Shown: piece after piece, positions 45,627 to 57,405 of the stretch
How the letters are laid out: every line of letters begins with the position of its first letter
Position numbering within the stretch: position 1 is the stretch's first letter
Assembly: GCA_013339895.1 (NCBI GenBank)
Contig: JABACO010000001.1
Span: forward strand, 30,099,891 to 30,163,890
Direction of reading: 5' to 3'
Length of the DNA stretch: 64,000 nt
Source of the DNA: Ephydatia muelleri
Taxonomy: Eukaryota > Porifera > Demospongiae > Spongillida > Spongillidae
Notes under the pieces: model-generated
Seen by the model: the letters and a program-made list of their open reading frames with translations, nothing else
What the model was told of the DNA's origin: nothing
The model's database searches: none
Position numbers and translations under genes: made by a program

Positions 45627-47147
45627 AACGAATTTTCATTTTTAGTAGTTTTCAAGCCTTTGGAAATCCACCATTTTTGTGTCTTTTTGGGGGTGGGGCG
45701 CAATGAAGTTTGGTTTTACATTTGACTTCATGTTAATGTGCATATAGATTGAGCTTGAACTGCATGTATTACGTATTCTTTACTCTCATAGCCGGAGGGG
45801 GGATGGCAGCTACCAATTGTGACTCAATACTTCGCAAATGTTCTTTCACTATGCACATCAGGTTCTGCATGCGGTCTTTGATACGACCAAATGCCAAGCC
45901 AAGTCGATTAAATTTGGCATGGATTGACTCATCCCCCTGTTCACCTAGAGGCCAAAGCCAACATGTTTAGTATTTTCCCACTGCAGAGTATGGTCCTCCA
46001 ATAGGTGCATTTTAATTGGGACTGTTGCCTCAGGATATGTGTTCCCATGAACTCTTGAATAGCCTATTTAGTTGAAATGAAGCATATAGTGAACCCTACA
46101 TGTACACTGAACGTTGTTTCCCTACCTGGTCTAGTGCATGTGCTTGTGCCGCATCAATGAAGTTCTGATCACACATTTTTTCATATGAGGAGAATGCGGT
46201 GATGAACTTTGACACTTGATCGGCTACCTCTCCAGATTGGTGGGGCAGTTTCTCTTGTGCCATCTTTGATATAGATATGCACAGAGACTGGATGTTAGGT
46301 ACCTGTAAGTGTTTAAGTTGTATGAATTATTCACATACACATGCATAGCACATGTATACTTTACCTTCAATGCCTTCAGTTGTGTACATGGTTGCCAATA
46401 AATGCCCCCCTCCATAATACTGCTGTCGTACACCAAATGATTGCATTGCATTGTCAAGTGTCTTGACAAAGGGCCCTTAACTCTTTGAACGCCAAGTGTA
46501 TACCGTATAATCCCAGATAAACGCCGCGGCGTTTATTCGGAACAATTTTAATTTTTTCAACCCCTCGTGGTTTAAGTGTTTTCTCTTGAACTATATGTAC
46601 AAATCAGATGCTATTTTAGAATCTCATAGCCATACACCCCTACTACTGTGTTGCATTCTTGGTAAGTCTTAATCTTTGTCCTGTTTGAAGTAAGGACCGA
46701 CGACGTAGGTAACTGTTACGGTCGCCGCGACCCGTAGTTAACGACGCTATAAATTTTTTGTATTGGTACATTGCTCACCTTGTACCCTTGCCTGATCGAT
46801 CTGTCAAGTTAGTTATTGCGTTGCGTTGCGTGTTGATTTTTAGCAGAGCGTACAAAAACCTTGCTTCTTCCCGCCCTGTTCCTGGCAAAATGGGAGTTGC
46901 CATATAAAAATTAATAACGATCGTTGGCGAATAATTTCATTCCGCCCTAAATTACAAGCGCAGCGTATTAACCAATGTAACTGTTTAGTGCCCGACCTTA
47001 TGACATCACCAGTACTATACATCCGGCTATGCGGTAGCGTAATTGCTCAAATTAGTATCATTATTAGAGCTTAATTTGCATGTGCGCGTACGTGCGTACA
47101 TACGTAGCGAGATAGCGCATTGACTTGCAACTTGGAATTCATTAAGG

Positions 47148-48414
47148 ATGTCTGGCCCCATTAGAAAGAAGTCGTACAGTGTAGAATTTAAACTTCAGGT
47201 TGTGAGCAAGACTGAGACCAGTAGTATTAGAGCTGCAGCAAGGGAAGCGGGAGTAGATGAGAAACGGGTTCGTGAGTGGAAAAAACAGGAAATGGAATTG
47301 GAAGAAATGATGAAGAAGCAAGGCAAGATAGCATGCAAGGTCCGAAAACGCTTTTCAGGAGGTGGAAGAAAGGTTCAGTTCCCGCGGTACAAGAAAAATT
47401 GATTGCGCGCCGCATCGTGCAACAGAGAGCCCTGCATGTTCGTGTGCTGCGCAGGGATGTAGCTCGCTTTGCTAAAGACATCATCACAAATTCAAGTTTT
47501 AAGGCTTTACCTGGCTGGATTTCTAGATTCATGCGGCGACACAAGTTTGTCACGAGGGTGAAGACAACAGCTGGCCAAAGTCTCCCGAAAAATGTGAGTG
47601 ACAGAATTGTAGACTATGTAACAACGTGCAGCAAGCGCATAAGAAGGAATCAGCTACCTCTCCCCTGCATTGCCAACATGGACGAAACAGCAATTTGGGC
47701 TGATATGCCAGATATTTCCACTATTGAAGTACAAGGGGCCCACACTGTACAAATCGCAACAACAGGACATGACAAACAGAGAATCACTATTTGCCTAGCC
47801 GCGTTTGCCGAAGTTGAAGCCATTCGTAGTCTTTAAAGGAAAAAGGATCCCGAAGGAAATAAGTAATGTGCATGCTGCTGTAATTGAAATGAGCGACAAT
47901 GGATGGATGAATGAAGATCTCACCATGGAATGGATAGCTACAGTGTGGAATGACTCGGTTGACCCTGCATGGAAGTGCAAAACGAATGCTAGTGTGGGAT
48001 ACATTTAAATGCCACTTTACTAGCAGTGTGAAATCTCTGCTGGAAGAGAGCAACACAGATATCGTTGCAGTACCGGGTGGATGCACTAAAATTCTGCAGC
48101 CTGCAGATGTGAGCTGGAATGCACCGTTTAAGGCACGCTATCGCGACTTGTACACAGCATGGATGTCTGCACAGAACCACGAGCGAACTAAAGCTGGCAA
48201 TTTGCGAGCTCCGTCAAAGGCTCTTATGGTGGATTGGGTGTTAAGATCTTGGGAGTCTCTCTCTTCTGAAACGATTCGTCACTCATTTGATGTGTGTGGT
48301 GTAACAAGCTGTGACCCAAAGGTGATTCATTACACCAAAGAAGGGGGATTAGAGAATGATGCCCACCAACGACTTGTAAAATTTATGCATGCAGAGTCCG
48401 CCAGATGCCGATGA
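47148..48414 (+). CDS. Pogo-type DDE transposase (three frame breaks)
   Basis: Layout matches pogo/POGK-like enzymes. A psq/Brinker-type HTH comes first (KKSYSVEFKLQVVSKTETSS, IRAAAREAGVDEKRVREWKK). A CENP-B-type HTH is next (SFKALPGWISRFMRRHKF). A DDE_1 core follows with MDETAIWADMP (first Asp), RMLVWDTFKCHF (second Asp), and GGCTKILQPADVSWNAPFK (third Asp). A conserved KPFVVFKGKRIP block lies between. The reading frame changes near 47382, 47805 and 47985, so as sequenced it is not translatable in one piece. The TIRs look intact. An acidic C-terminal tail (48405-48540) follows the last stop. Confidence 0.8.
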
Positions 48415-48951
48415 CAGCGAAGAAGATGAGAGTGAAGTCGATGATGAATGGTCCCATACACAAGGTAGTGATAATGAGGATGGTTTAGATGGTGTAGAAG
48501 ACAGTGAGGATGAGGTCGTGGATAGCCATGAAATAGATTAAATGTATATAATATTATAATGCAATACTCTAGCTGTGGCATGATTTTAAATGTATCCATA
48601 CTGTATACATGTATACTTGTATCTTGCAATGTTGGAATTGTTTTGAAATGGCATTGACATGCATGATCGAAGCACTACATGGTATATATTTTAGACGTAG
48701 CTAGCTAGCTCGCCCCGCCACTATTGTTCCGAGTGGATCAAAAGGATATAATTAGAACAATGCTAAACATACCGTAATAATGGCGTCATTAAACTCATTA
48801 TCTTAGTGCATTGTTTGGAGCCTTTGTTTGTACAACCAGAATGAAATGCAGCAATATGAACGGTCTAGGCATGTAGAGAGAGCCTTTCTATACACATGCG
48901 TACGTACGCAGAAAGATTTTTTTACTCTGGGCCCAGGATTGGTTCTGAGGG

Positions 48952-49122
48952 TAGGGCTGGTTGTGCACGGGAACAGGGCTGGTTGTGCATGGGAACAGGG
49001 CTTGTTGTGCATGGGAACAGGGCTGGTTGTGCATGGGAACAGGGCTGGTTGTGCATGGGAACAGGGCTGGTTGTGCATGGGAACAGGGCTGGTTGTGCAT
49101 GGGAACAGGGCTGGTTGTGCAT
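48952..49122. repeat. Minisatellite, 22 bp x about 8, inside the pogo element
   Basis: Unit GGTTGTGCATGGGAACAGGG + CT, with few variants. Confidence 0.93.
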
Positions 49123-52100
49123 GAGGACAGTGTTGGGTGATGGGGGTAGAGCTGGTTGTACATAGGGTCAGGGCTAGTATGTGAGACCATGTCAAGCATG
49201 CATGGACATTAGAATCTTTCATTTTCTACAATGCCAGTGTCTGTTGTGTAAAACATTCCGTGCACAACTATAATGTAGTATTGTAGTGATCAACCGTTTT
49301 GACCTAGTTGCTAGGTCTCGTGCACGAACTGTTAACTTAAAACTTATAACAGAGCCGCTTCGAAAACAAAATAATTATCAAGTTCATTCCATCTACAATA
49401 CAAAGCTATGCGCCGTTGGAGCCAGAAAACTTCCTCAGTTTGTACACAAGCCAATGAGTAATGACGTACCGCTAAAAGTGTATATGTTTTAAGTCGCATA
49501 GTGTTCGAGTGGCTTAAGCTGCGATCATAGTACTTGTGGCGTCGGATAGAGTACAAGTTGTATAACCATATAACAGCGTCAAAGATACTACCAAGTGTCG
49601 TGTTCAAAAAGAGTAGCGCACATTCCAACGTTGTTCGATTGCAATATTTCGTTGCTAAGCACACCCAGCCATTTCAATATTTCTGGGCGTAGGTCTTTTT
49701 GACCCACGCTTCAATGTATTGAAACAGTAGTGGCGCCGGGGAATGAATTTATTCGCCAACGATCGTTATTAATTTTTATATGGCAACTCCCATTTTGCCA
49801 GGAACAGGGCGGGAAGAAGCAAGGCTTTTGTACGCTCTGCTAAAAATCAACACGCAACGCAACGCAATAACTAACTTGACAGATCGATCAGGCAAGGGTA
49901 CAAGGTGAGCAATGTACCAATACAAAAAATTTATAGCGTCGTTAACTACGGGTCGCGGCGACCGCAACCGTTACCTACGTCGTCGGTCCTTACTTCAAAC
50001 AGGACAAAGATTAAGACTTACCAAGAATGCAACACAATAGTAGAGGTGTATGGCTATGAGATTCTAAAATAGCATCTGATTTGTATATATAGTTCAAGAG
50101 AAAACACTTAAACCACGAGGGGTTGAAAAAATTAAAATTGTTCCGAATAAACGCCGCGGCGTTTATCTGGGATTATACGGTATATCATACATGCCAGAAT
50201 TATCTGCCTCACCATTCATGCAGTGCTGTGTGTTATGTTGTGTTGATCATAATCACTTTGAATACCATTGTAGATGCATGGAAGTACAATACTGACATGC
50301 ATGTAACCCCATAGTCATACAAGTATGTAGTCCTGGTATAAGCACATTTTGTGTGCTCATTATAATCCACTGGCACCTTTTGTTCCAATAACCCATAATA
50401 CGAACTGGCAAAAGGTTGGTGGGGGGGGGGGGGGAAATACTACACTGATCTGGGCTACGCATTCTTGTTCTTGGAGTATTGTAGTGATGCATTAGTGAGT
50501 AAAGTGAGGACATCTGAATAATGGGGTTCATTAGCCAGTGTGAGATTACTTTTGTGCATGTACTTATAAGGTTACAAGTGCAGCAAGCATTTGCATGCAT
50601 CATAAAGTTGTGACTGATCAACACATTTTTGCACGCAATATCTAAATCATGCATGAAAGTAATGGTTGTGTGTGCATGCATGCATATACTCACTTGGCGT
50701 TCAAAGAGTTAAACACCTTCACTGTGTATTGCCTGTAATTTATAGCACTTTTATATTTAACATGGTATAGAGAGAGCTCTACCTCCACTTTCATTCCATG
50801 TAGATGTTCTACCTGGTCCTTAAAGAGATAAAGTGCCACATGGAGATTGGTGACGCTGTCACCAGCGGCAAAAAGCTGGATACACAGGTGTTATGGACTG
50901 AATTGGGTGTGGCAACATTGGCAATCTGAAAGGTCATTTTGAATGTTCCACTTCCCTTGTCTCCTCCAATCTTCAAACAGATCTCATTGGCTGCTTTATG
51001 CCAGGTAAGTCTGCCAGTTCTGCAACCATGTAGTAACAACCTTGGAATTTCATTGTCTTACTATTACACTGTCTTACCTTTCATTCCCATCTAAGAGCTG
51101 CACTACTTTATCCACCAGATGTGGAATGAATACCAAAGGAGCGCCTTTTATTTCCTCTCCACCAGATGAAATTGTAAAAGAAAACATGGCTATTTCTCCT
51201 TTGAGGTTATCGCCAACAATTTTGCTGGAAGTGTGGCCCGCATCCTTTTCTCACCAGCCAGACAGATGCCTGGCGATTTGAGCACCTGAAACACCAGGGA
51301 GTTATGTTGTGACATACCGCCTCAGAAGCCTCAGTTTATTCCAAGGTATGGCAAGCTCAGCCTTAGTGGCCAATATCTCAGCTGCCCCAGCTCAATTGAT
51401 GATGAGATTCCTGCCTTATCCAACAAAGATCGCCTCTCTTCATCACTCAGGATGAGGACCTCCTTTTGGATAAGAGCTGACGCTTCTCTACCACTGACAA
51501 TGCCTCGGATTATCTGCATTTGAAAACATCGCATTTTCACAGTCCATGAGCAGGCAGCTGTGGTTTCTTAGTGAGCTCTGGAAACATGCATGAATGTCAT
51601 TGGCTAAACTGTGCATAGATATTATGTAACCTCAGTACAAGTCAATGACACTCACTTAAATGTTCCTCCTGTAGGAAGTTATATGATGTCTTTGTCAGGA
51701 TTGGTAGAGATGGCCCACTTCAGCAATCCCGCTGCTTGCTTCTCCTTCTCAGGTGTAAGTGATGGTAGTCACCAGCCTTAACATCTCTGCTGCAGTGTGT
51801 ACAATGTACCAAAACATCCATTAGCAGCAGGAGTATCACATTGGTGCTGGTCTGACATGGGAGGAAACCAAGGGACCACCCTCAGAGCAGCAGGGACTGT
51901 TCACAGCGCTAGATGCTGCCATCCACTTTTGGAGGCACTTGGCGCACACCAGTGCACCTCACTGCAGTTCCAGTGTCTGTGAGAGGATGTTGGAGCTCAC
52001 TGCACACTTCAGCTCCTTTAGCATCAACTGGGACTAGGCTCACATAAGAGAACTGGAGTAGGGGCAATCTTCTCAAGATGAGCTATGAGTATATTAGGCG

Positions 52101-52499
52101 TGACGCCTGCCTGACGGCCTCTACCAACTGTTGGCCTCCTCATGTGTCCACTTGAGCATGCACGAAACCTGAACACCATGATGTCATATATGTACTGTTT
52201 ACCTTGCATTCATGATCTTTTTTGCCATCCAAATAGGATCACTGCACATTACTTCCTTTGTGATGGCACAGATGGTTCTTTGCATTGAGAGCTTACAGTG
52301 CATGCAGAACATCTCAGGGTGAACCCCAGATGTGTCAATGTCAAATGCTATTTTCAGCTCAGCAGAGAATGCCTTGCACTCCCGCTTCTTTGCCCTGTAC
52401 TTCGTTATCCTCTGCCCACAAACTCTGTAATGTGTGGGAACTTGTTGGTTGTGGTAATGCATACCTATAAATGTAGGGAGGGACAAACCACAAAGTATG

Positions 52500-52920
52500 T
52501 CGATTATTCATGGAATTCGCTCAGCTTGGTTATGGTCATAGAAAATTCGTTACCACTTCAGGTTTGCAAAAACGTATAGCCACATGCCTCCTGATCATCG
52601 CTGTAATATGCTTACTTTCCAGTCAGTCACCAAAAGCTACGTCGTCTGATTTAGTAACGCCCCCCCTACTAAATACGTGCCGCGTGGCCTTATAAAACTG
52701 TATGCGCATGCTAGCTATGAGGGATGTCAATTGTGCGCATCGACAGGACATGCGAGGAAAGGGGGTGCAGTGTTTTAGTTCGTTGTAATTTTTGGATTTG
52801 CTGGTTCTGCTGAGTCATGGTCAGCTTTTAAAACATGGATGTCTGTAATGAGGCATCATTTTAGAATGTTGTGTTATTACCGTAAATTATCTATTTGTAG
52901 ACAGCCGCATACAACCGTGA
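52500..52920. repeat. Inner left arm of large inverted repeat
   Basis: Reverse complement of 53860-54290. Shared blocks include CGATTATTCATG, ACCACTTCAGGTT, GCCACATGCCTCC.GATCA, AGTATGCTTAC-like sequence, TACGTGCCGCG, and AGCCGCATACAACCGTG at the inner edge. It contains the upstream region of N-RAG copy B. Confidence 0.88.
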
Positions 52921-53170
52921 GGCGGAGCATGCCTACTACCACCACACAATGCATGGTTATGTCACGTTACATAAGAGCGCGCGGCAATGCGGTTTAGATT
53001 GAAATGTGGCGCTATAGCAGGTGGCCATGCGTATAAAAGAAAAAACAAGATAGCTTTGATTCATTACTTTAGCGGCCGTGTATTCGGGATACATCAACAC
53101 CTTATGGTACGTTTTAACAGCCCAATAGTTAGCTTTATGCGATAACGCGGTTGTTCCGTCTCGCCTTTAG

Positions 53171-53768
53171 ATGGCCGAAAGGTTTCTTCAGAACTCGTAC
53201 TGGGTCAGAAAATTCAGGACCAGGATTCACTATTTGGATACCGATAAAGACGGGGTTATCACGCGCAACGATTTAGTTCTCCTTGCTGACCGAATGGCCC
53301 AAAAAGGAAAAATGAGCGCAGAAGGAGAAGAGAGAATTAGACGAAACGTAATGGACATCTGGAAGGCATACGGAGTGCCAGACGACGCTGTAATCAAACC
53401 CGAAGAGTTGCTCCGCATGATGGCTGAATCGCTAGCAGGTAAACTGTAATTAGAACAACAGTGGCGCGATACATTTACACGCATGCGCAATTCTCTCAGT
53501 TGGACATGCTATGGAGCCATTATACAACTCCTACTTCGATGCCATAGACCTTAACAACAACGGAGTGATTTCAAAAGAAGAGTACGGAATATGGTTTGAC
53601 TGTGTGGGCATTGGTCGGGACAGGCTCGATGTCTCATTTGAAGCAATGGATACGGACGGTGACGGAGTGATAAGCCGTTCCGAATTCGTTGCAGCAGGTC
53701 TCGAGTATTGCTTCGGATTTGACGAGACTTCCAAAAATCAATTCATGTACGGAGGGCTACTTTTTTAG
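53171..53768 (+). CDS. EF-hand sarcoplasmic calcium-binding protein-like
   Basis: Exons 53171-53438 and 53500-53768 join across a 61-bp GTAAAC/CAG intron (A-VGHAMEPLYNSYF), giving 178 residues, the usual SCP/calexcitin/luciferin-binding-protein length. The N-terminal YWVRKFRTRIHYLD is typical of SCPs. Canonical loops are DTDKDGVITRND (residues 23-34), DLNNNGVISKEE and DTDGDGVISRSE. The second hand is degenerate (VPDDAVIKPEEL). The protein is a cytosolic calcium buffer or sensor. It has clean splice sites and no lesion although it sits in the centre of the inverted N-RAG arms. Confidence 0.85.
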
Positions 53769-53859
53769 TTAGCTTTCTTGACTTGAGTGTGTTGCGTATG
53801 TAGTACGTGTTGATACTAGATAGGTATCCGAACAGTATGCGTACGTGCACTATGCCTTG

Positions 53860-54290
53860 GACACGGTTGTATGCGGCTGGAAACTGGGTGTACAATTAGA
53901 CAATTTACGGTATCACTCTATAATTCTGAAGTGACGCCTCATTATAGCCACCCAATGTTTCAAAGCTTACCATGACTCACCAGAAACTGCAAATCAAAAT
54001 ATGAAATCAAATTCACGCACTGTACTTAAGTTTCTAGCATGCCCACTCTATACGCATAGTCTACATGACACATAAACAAAACGCGCAGGCCGTTTTTGTA
54101 AGGTCACGCGGCACGTATTTTGAAGGGGCCATTACAAAGTAAGACGACGTTAACTTCAGGAACAAAATTGGATAGTAAGCATACTACGGTAGTGATCGGG
54201 AGGCATGTGGCAATATGTCTATACGAACCTGAAGTGGTGACGCGTTTTCTTTCACCACGAACCAGCGGAGCGTATTTCATGAATAATCGA
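53860..54290. repeat. Inner right arm of large inverted repeat
   Basis: Mirror of 52500-52920, beginning CACGGTTGTATGCGGCT about 90 bp after the EF-hand stop codon. It includes TCACGCGGCACGTATTT and AAGACGACG, matching 52635-52690 inverted. Confidence 0.88.
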
Positions 54291-54312
54291 TACAAGTTGT
54301 GGTTTCATTCGT

Positions 54313-56080
54313 ACATGTATGTATACCTGGTACATGATAATTACCATATAGAGCAAGTACCCAGTGTTGTAGAGTGTGTGGACAGAGGCTGTGGAAATCC
54401 AAAGCAAAGCAAAAGATCAGGTATGAATGCAATGCATTCACAACTGATCTGAAAATAGCTTTTGACATAACACTTCTGGGGGGTGATGTCAACACACATC
54501 CTGCTGCTTGCTCTGTAAGCATTTGATGGAGAGAACAATATGTGCCATAATGAAGGGGGTGCATCACAAGTGTACAGTCAGTGTATTTCAGTGGCACAAA
54601 CATACATTTCATCAATGCAAGGTACAACAATGTACTTGATTTGAACAATACAATAGTATGATATCATGGTGTGAGCACTCCGTGCATGTGGGTGGGTGGA
54701 CACATGAAAAAGCCAAAAGTAGAAAGCGTTCGCCAGGCACCTAATGCACTAATAGCTCGTCTTCAGAAGATTGTCTCTCCACCAGCTTATTGCATGAGCC
54801 TAGTCCACCTTTGGCCAGCGTGAACAACCTGTTGATCTTAGAGAAGTTGAAGTGTGCCTGTGTTCCAACGTTTTTTCACAGTCACTAGAATTGATGTGTG
54901 CAGTTCACTGGTATGCACCAAGTGCCTCACAGAGTACATAGCAGCATCTGGCGCTGTGAGTTGTCCCTGTTGCTCAGACGATGATCCGTCACATGTCAGA
55001 CCAGCATCAAATGCAATACTCCTCTGCTGCTATCAGATGTTAGAAGACATTGTGCTGGTTGCAACAGGGACATTAGAAATGGTGATTATGAAGGGCATGA
55101 GTGTGTACCTTCACTTACACCTGAGGAGGAGAGGCAAGCTGCTGAGCTGCTGAAGAGAGCCATCTCTACCAGTTCCGACAACAGTGTTGTACAGCTTGCT
55201 ACAGGAAGGAAGTGTTTTGACTGGTACTGAGGTTACATAATATCTACCCTCACCATAGCCAATGACATTCACAAGTCACCAAAGCCAAGCAACAAACCAC
55301 AGCCGCCTGCTCAAGGACCAGCTGCTCTGAAATGCAGAGAATACGAAGTATTGTCAGTGGAGAAGCATCTGCCCGCATCCAAACAGAAGTTCTCACCTTC
55401 AGTGATGAAGAGCGACATCCATTGAGATTGGTCCAGCTCAGGTATTGGCAATAAAGGCTGGTCTTGCTATACCTTGGAATAAATTGAGACTTCTAAGACG
55501 TTATGATATCATAAATGTATGCAGCAAAGGTAACTCACTCAGGTGGCTTGAATTCATCTGGCTGGCGAGGAAAGGATGTGTCGCATCTCCAGCCACATTG
55601 TGGGTGATAACCTCAAAGGAAAGTTGCCCCCTTTACATTTCCAGGTGGAGATGAAATCAAAGGAGCTCCTTTACTTTACGTTCCCCATCTGGTAGATAAG
55701 GTTGTCCACTTCTTAAATGAAAAAGAAAGGTAAGAGTGAAATACAAATGCTCTTACTTTTAAAAGCATGGTTGCAATGCTGGCAGGCTTACCTGGCATGA
55801 AGGGTTTATACCAGCCAGTGAAGGTGGATTCCAAGGCTATTCTGGCCTTTTACCATACCCTGAAGCAACAGTCACCATTAAAATGCATCTCCTGGCGGAT
55901 CATGCAGTACAGTGAGCAAATACCTACCATGCTGGCTTCAGCCTTTTGGGAGAACAGGAGGCTGAATTGATTCATGCCAAGTTTAATAGACATGGCTTGG
56001 TATTTGCTCCAATCTGCTGTGCATAGTTAAAGAACATCTATTAAGCATTGAACCACAACTGGTAGCTGCCATCCCTCCTC
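54313..56080 (+). pseudogene. N-RAG-like gene copy C, degraded
   Basis: Zinc-region remnant at 54313-54560 (YHIEQVPSV, TDLKIAFDI, THPAACS) with stops. RING at 54800-55190 (SSLVCTKCLTEYIAASGAVS, CPCCSDDDPSHVRPASN, CNRDIRNGDYEGHEC). Linker at 55320-55730 (GEASARIQTEVLTFSDEERH, GDEIKGAPLLYVPHLVDK). C-terminal block at 55790-56060 (GFIPASEGGFQGYSGLLPYP, TIKMHLL, GEQEAELIHAKFNRHGLVFA). The GGDKG core and the middle blocks are absent. Frames are broken throughout. It mirrors copy B in order and orientation relative to the central EF-hand gene. Confidence 0.7.
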
Positions 56081-56264
56081 CAGCTAAGACAGTAAAGAAT
56101 ATTTAGCTATGTGATGCAGCTCACTTTGGAGTGTTTAATAACATTCTGTCAAAATAATAAACATCCACTTGCAACAGTTCCAACCCCCAAAAGACGCCAA
56201 AATGGCGGATTTTCTAAAGGCTTGAAAACTACTTCAGAAAATGCGTCACCGTTAGCTTGTACCA

Positions 56265-56640
56265 AAAACAGGTACAGCATTCTATTAACTTTACCGTGAT
56301 AGTTTGGGTCAGTTCTATCTCGGTTCCTGAGCGTCGTTATCGTCGTTTGAACACGCGAGGTCGGCGATCACCGCTTGAAAGTCAATTGCTTCGAAGCGCC
56401 AGAGCTGACAGACAACAAACGTCAGGCCACGTGATTTATGCTTAAAATAAAGGTCAGAGGTGTTTGTCACTTCTAGTATGGCTTTTAGGTGTTAATGCGT
56501 TTTACGAACTTAGTAACATAGCTGGTTCTAAAGGACATCGGTTGTCATGTTCGTTGCTATGGGGCATGTAAACCATTTCAATTTTTCGGGGCGGAGGGCC
56601 TACTTTCCACGCGTTCAATAAGAGCAAACCGCCGTGTGGA
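56265..56640. repeat. Outer right arm of large inverted repeat
   Basis: Mirror of 44385-44745. It also continues inward to about 56160, where CCCCCAAAAGACGCCAAAAT and TTCTAAAGGCTTGAAAACTA match inverted sequence at about 45640-45700. Confidence 0.85.
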
Positions 56641-57025
56641 CTGCAACCTCATCTCTGATATGCTCACGTGCACGCTCTGAATACTGAATTTTACTCTAAC
56701 TTTAAAGATATGCACGACGATTGGTGTTCATCGTTGCCCTGGATAGCTAATCGAGGAATTCAAATTAGGGGCAAACCAGGGGGTGGGAATGGTAAATCCC
56801 TACCCTGTCCAATACCATACACTGTATATGGACTACAACTGTTTACAGCGTACATACTGGTACAGGCCTGCACATCCGGTGGGTGTGGCCAAAGCAACTC
56901 CAGCAGCTTGAAGACATTACAAGCCATGCCCACATTCCAGGCTGCTCCCAATGTTACTGCTCTGAACGGTGTGACTGCACTGTCCAATCCACACAGCCTG
57001 TTGATCCAGTATGATGTGTGGGATA

Positions 57026-57051
57026 GGGGGGGGGGGGGGGGGGGGGGGGGG
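57026..57051. repeat. Poly-G tract
   Basis: 26 consecutive G residues at the end of an FN3 fragment. Confidence 0.95.
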
Positions 57052-57365
57052 TGGTGGGGGGGCACCTTTCTTGGGGAAACCCCACCCTTTGGAAGTGTTT
57101 TGATCTCCGATTATTATACATACCCCACCCATTTATTGTGACCACCACTTGTATTTGTAGCCCCACTCACACCGCATGCTGTGTAAGTACATGTAGGTGC
57201 CACACCCCCTGTATTGCAATGAAAATCAATGTGAGGCCCATGTGCATGTGTGTGTTGTATGTGTGTGTGTGTGTGAACATATGTATTCATGTATACTCAC
57301 ATTCACACATGTATCACTCACACACATGCTCACATACATGTACATGTACATGCACACTGTCATTT

Positions 57366-57405
<40 letters not shown>

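Larger units (their letters stand above)
46503..50180 (+). mobile_element. Pogo-type DNA transposon with about 440-bp TIRs
   Basis: Long TIRs 46503-46943 and 49739-50180 begin CCGTATAATCCCAGATAAAC and contain the palindrome AAACGCCGCGGCGTTT. They are flanked by TA on both sides (46501-46502, 50181-50182), the Tc1/mariner/pogo target duplication. The arms look about 95% or more identical by eye, so insertion was recent compared with its surroundings. It encodes the transposase at 47148-48414. Confidence 0.88.
46481..50708. mobile_element. TTAA-flanked (piggyBac-type) non-autonomous element, host of a nested pogo
   Basis: TTAA at 46477-46480 and 50709-50712 flank 18-bp inverted ends CTCTTTGAACGCCAAGTG / CACTTGGCGTTCAAAGAG. 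Without the inner element it would be about 550 bp, with no transposase. TTAA targets with CYCTTT-like ends are typical of piggyBac-type MITEs. Confidence 0.7.
45770..52486 (-). pseudogene. N-RAG-like gene copy B, interrupted by nested transposons
   Basis: N-terminal zinc region at 52199-52486 (HYRVCGQRI, VHPEMFCMHC; first Cys of the CRICG pair lost). Degraded RING at about 51740-52040 (ALVCAKCLQKWMAAS, PCCSEGG). Linker at 51331-51560 (EASALIQKEVLILSDEERRS). Core start at 50809-51240 (EICLKIGGDKGSGTFKMTFQ, IANVATPNS). The sequence is then cut at 50713 by a TTAA-flanked insertion and resumes at 46476 with GPFVKTLDNAMQSFGV. An EQGDESIHAKFNRLGLAFGR C-terminal block lies at about 45830-45945. About 200 residues present in copy A between these blocks are missing. 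Stops and frame changes make it non-coding today. Confidence 0.7.

Noticed and set aside
49286-49492. 68-codon frame near the right end of the pogo element
   Set aside because: No domain, start context or repeat of the frame elsewhere.
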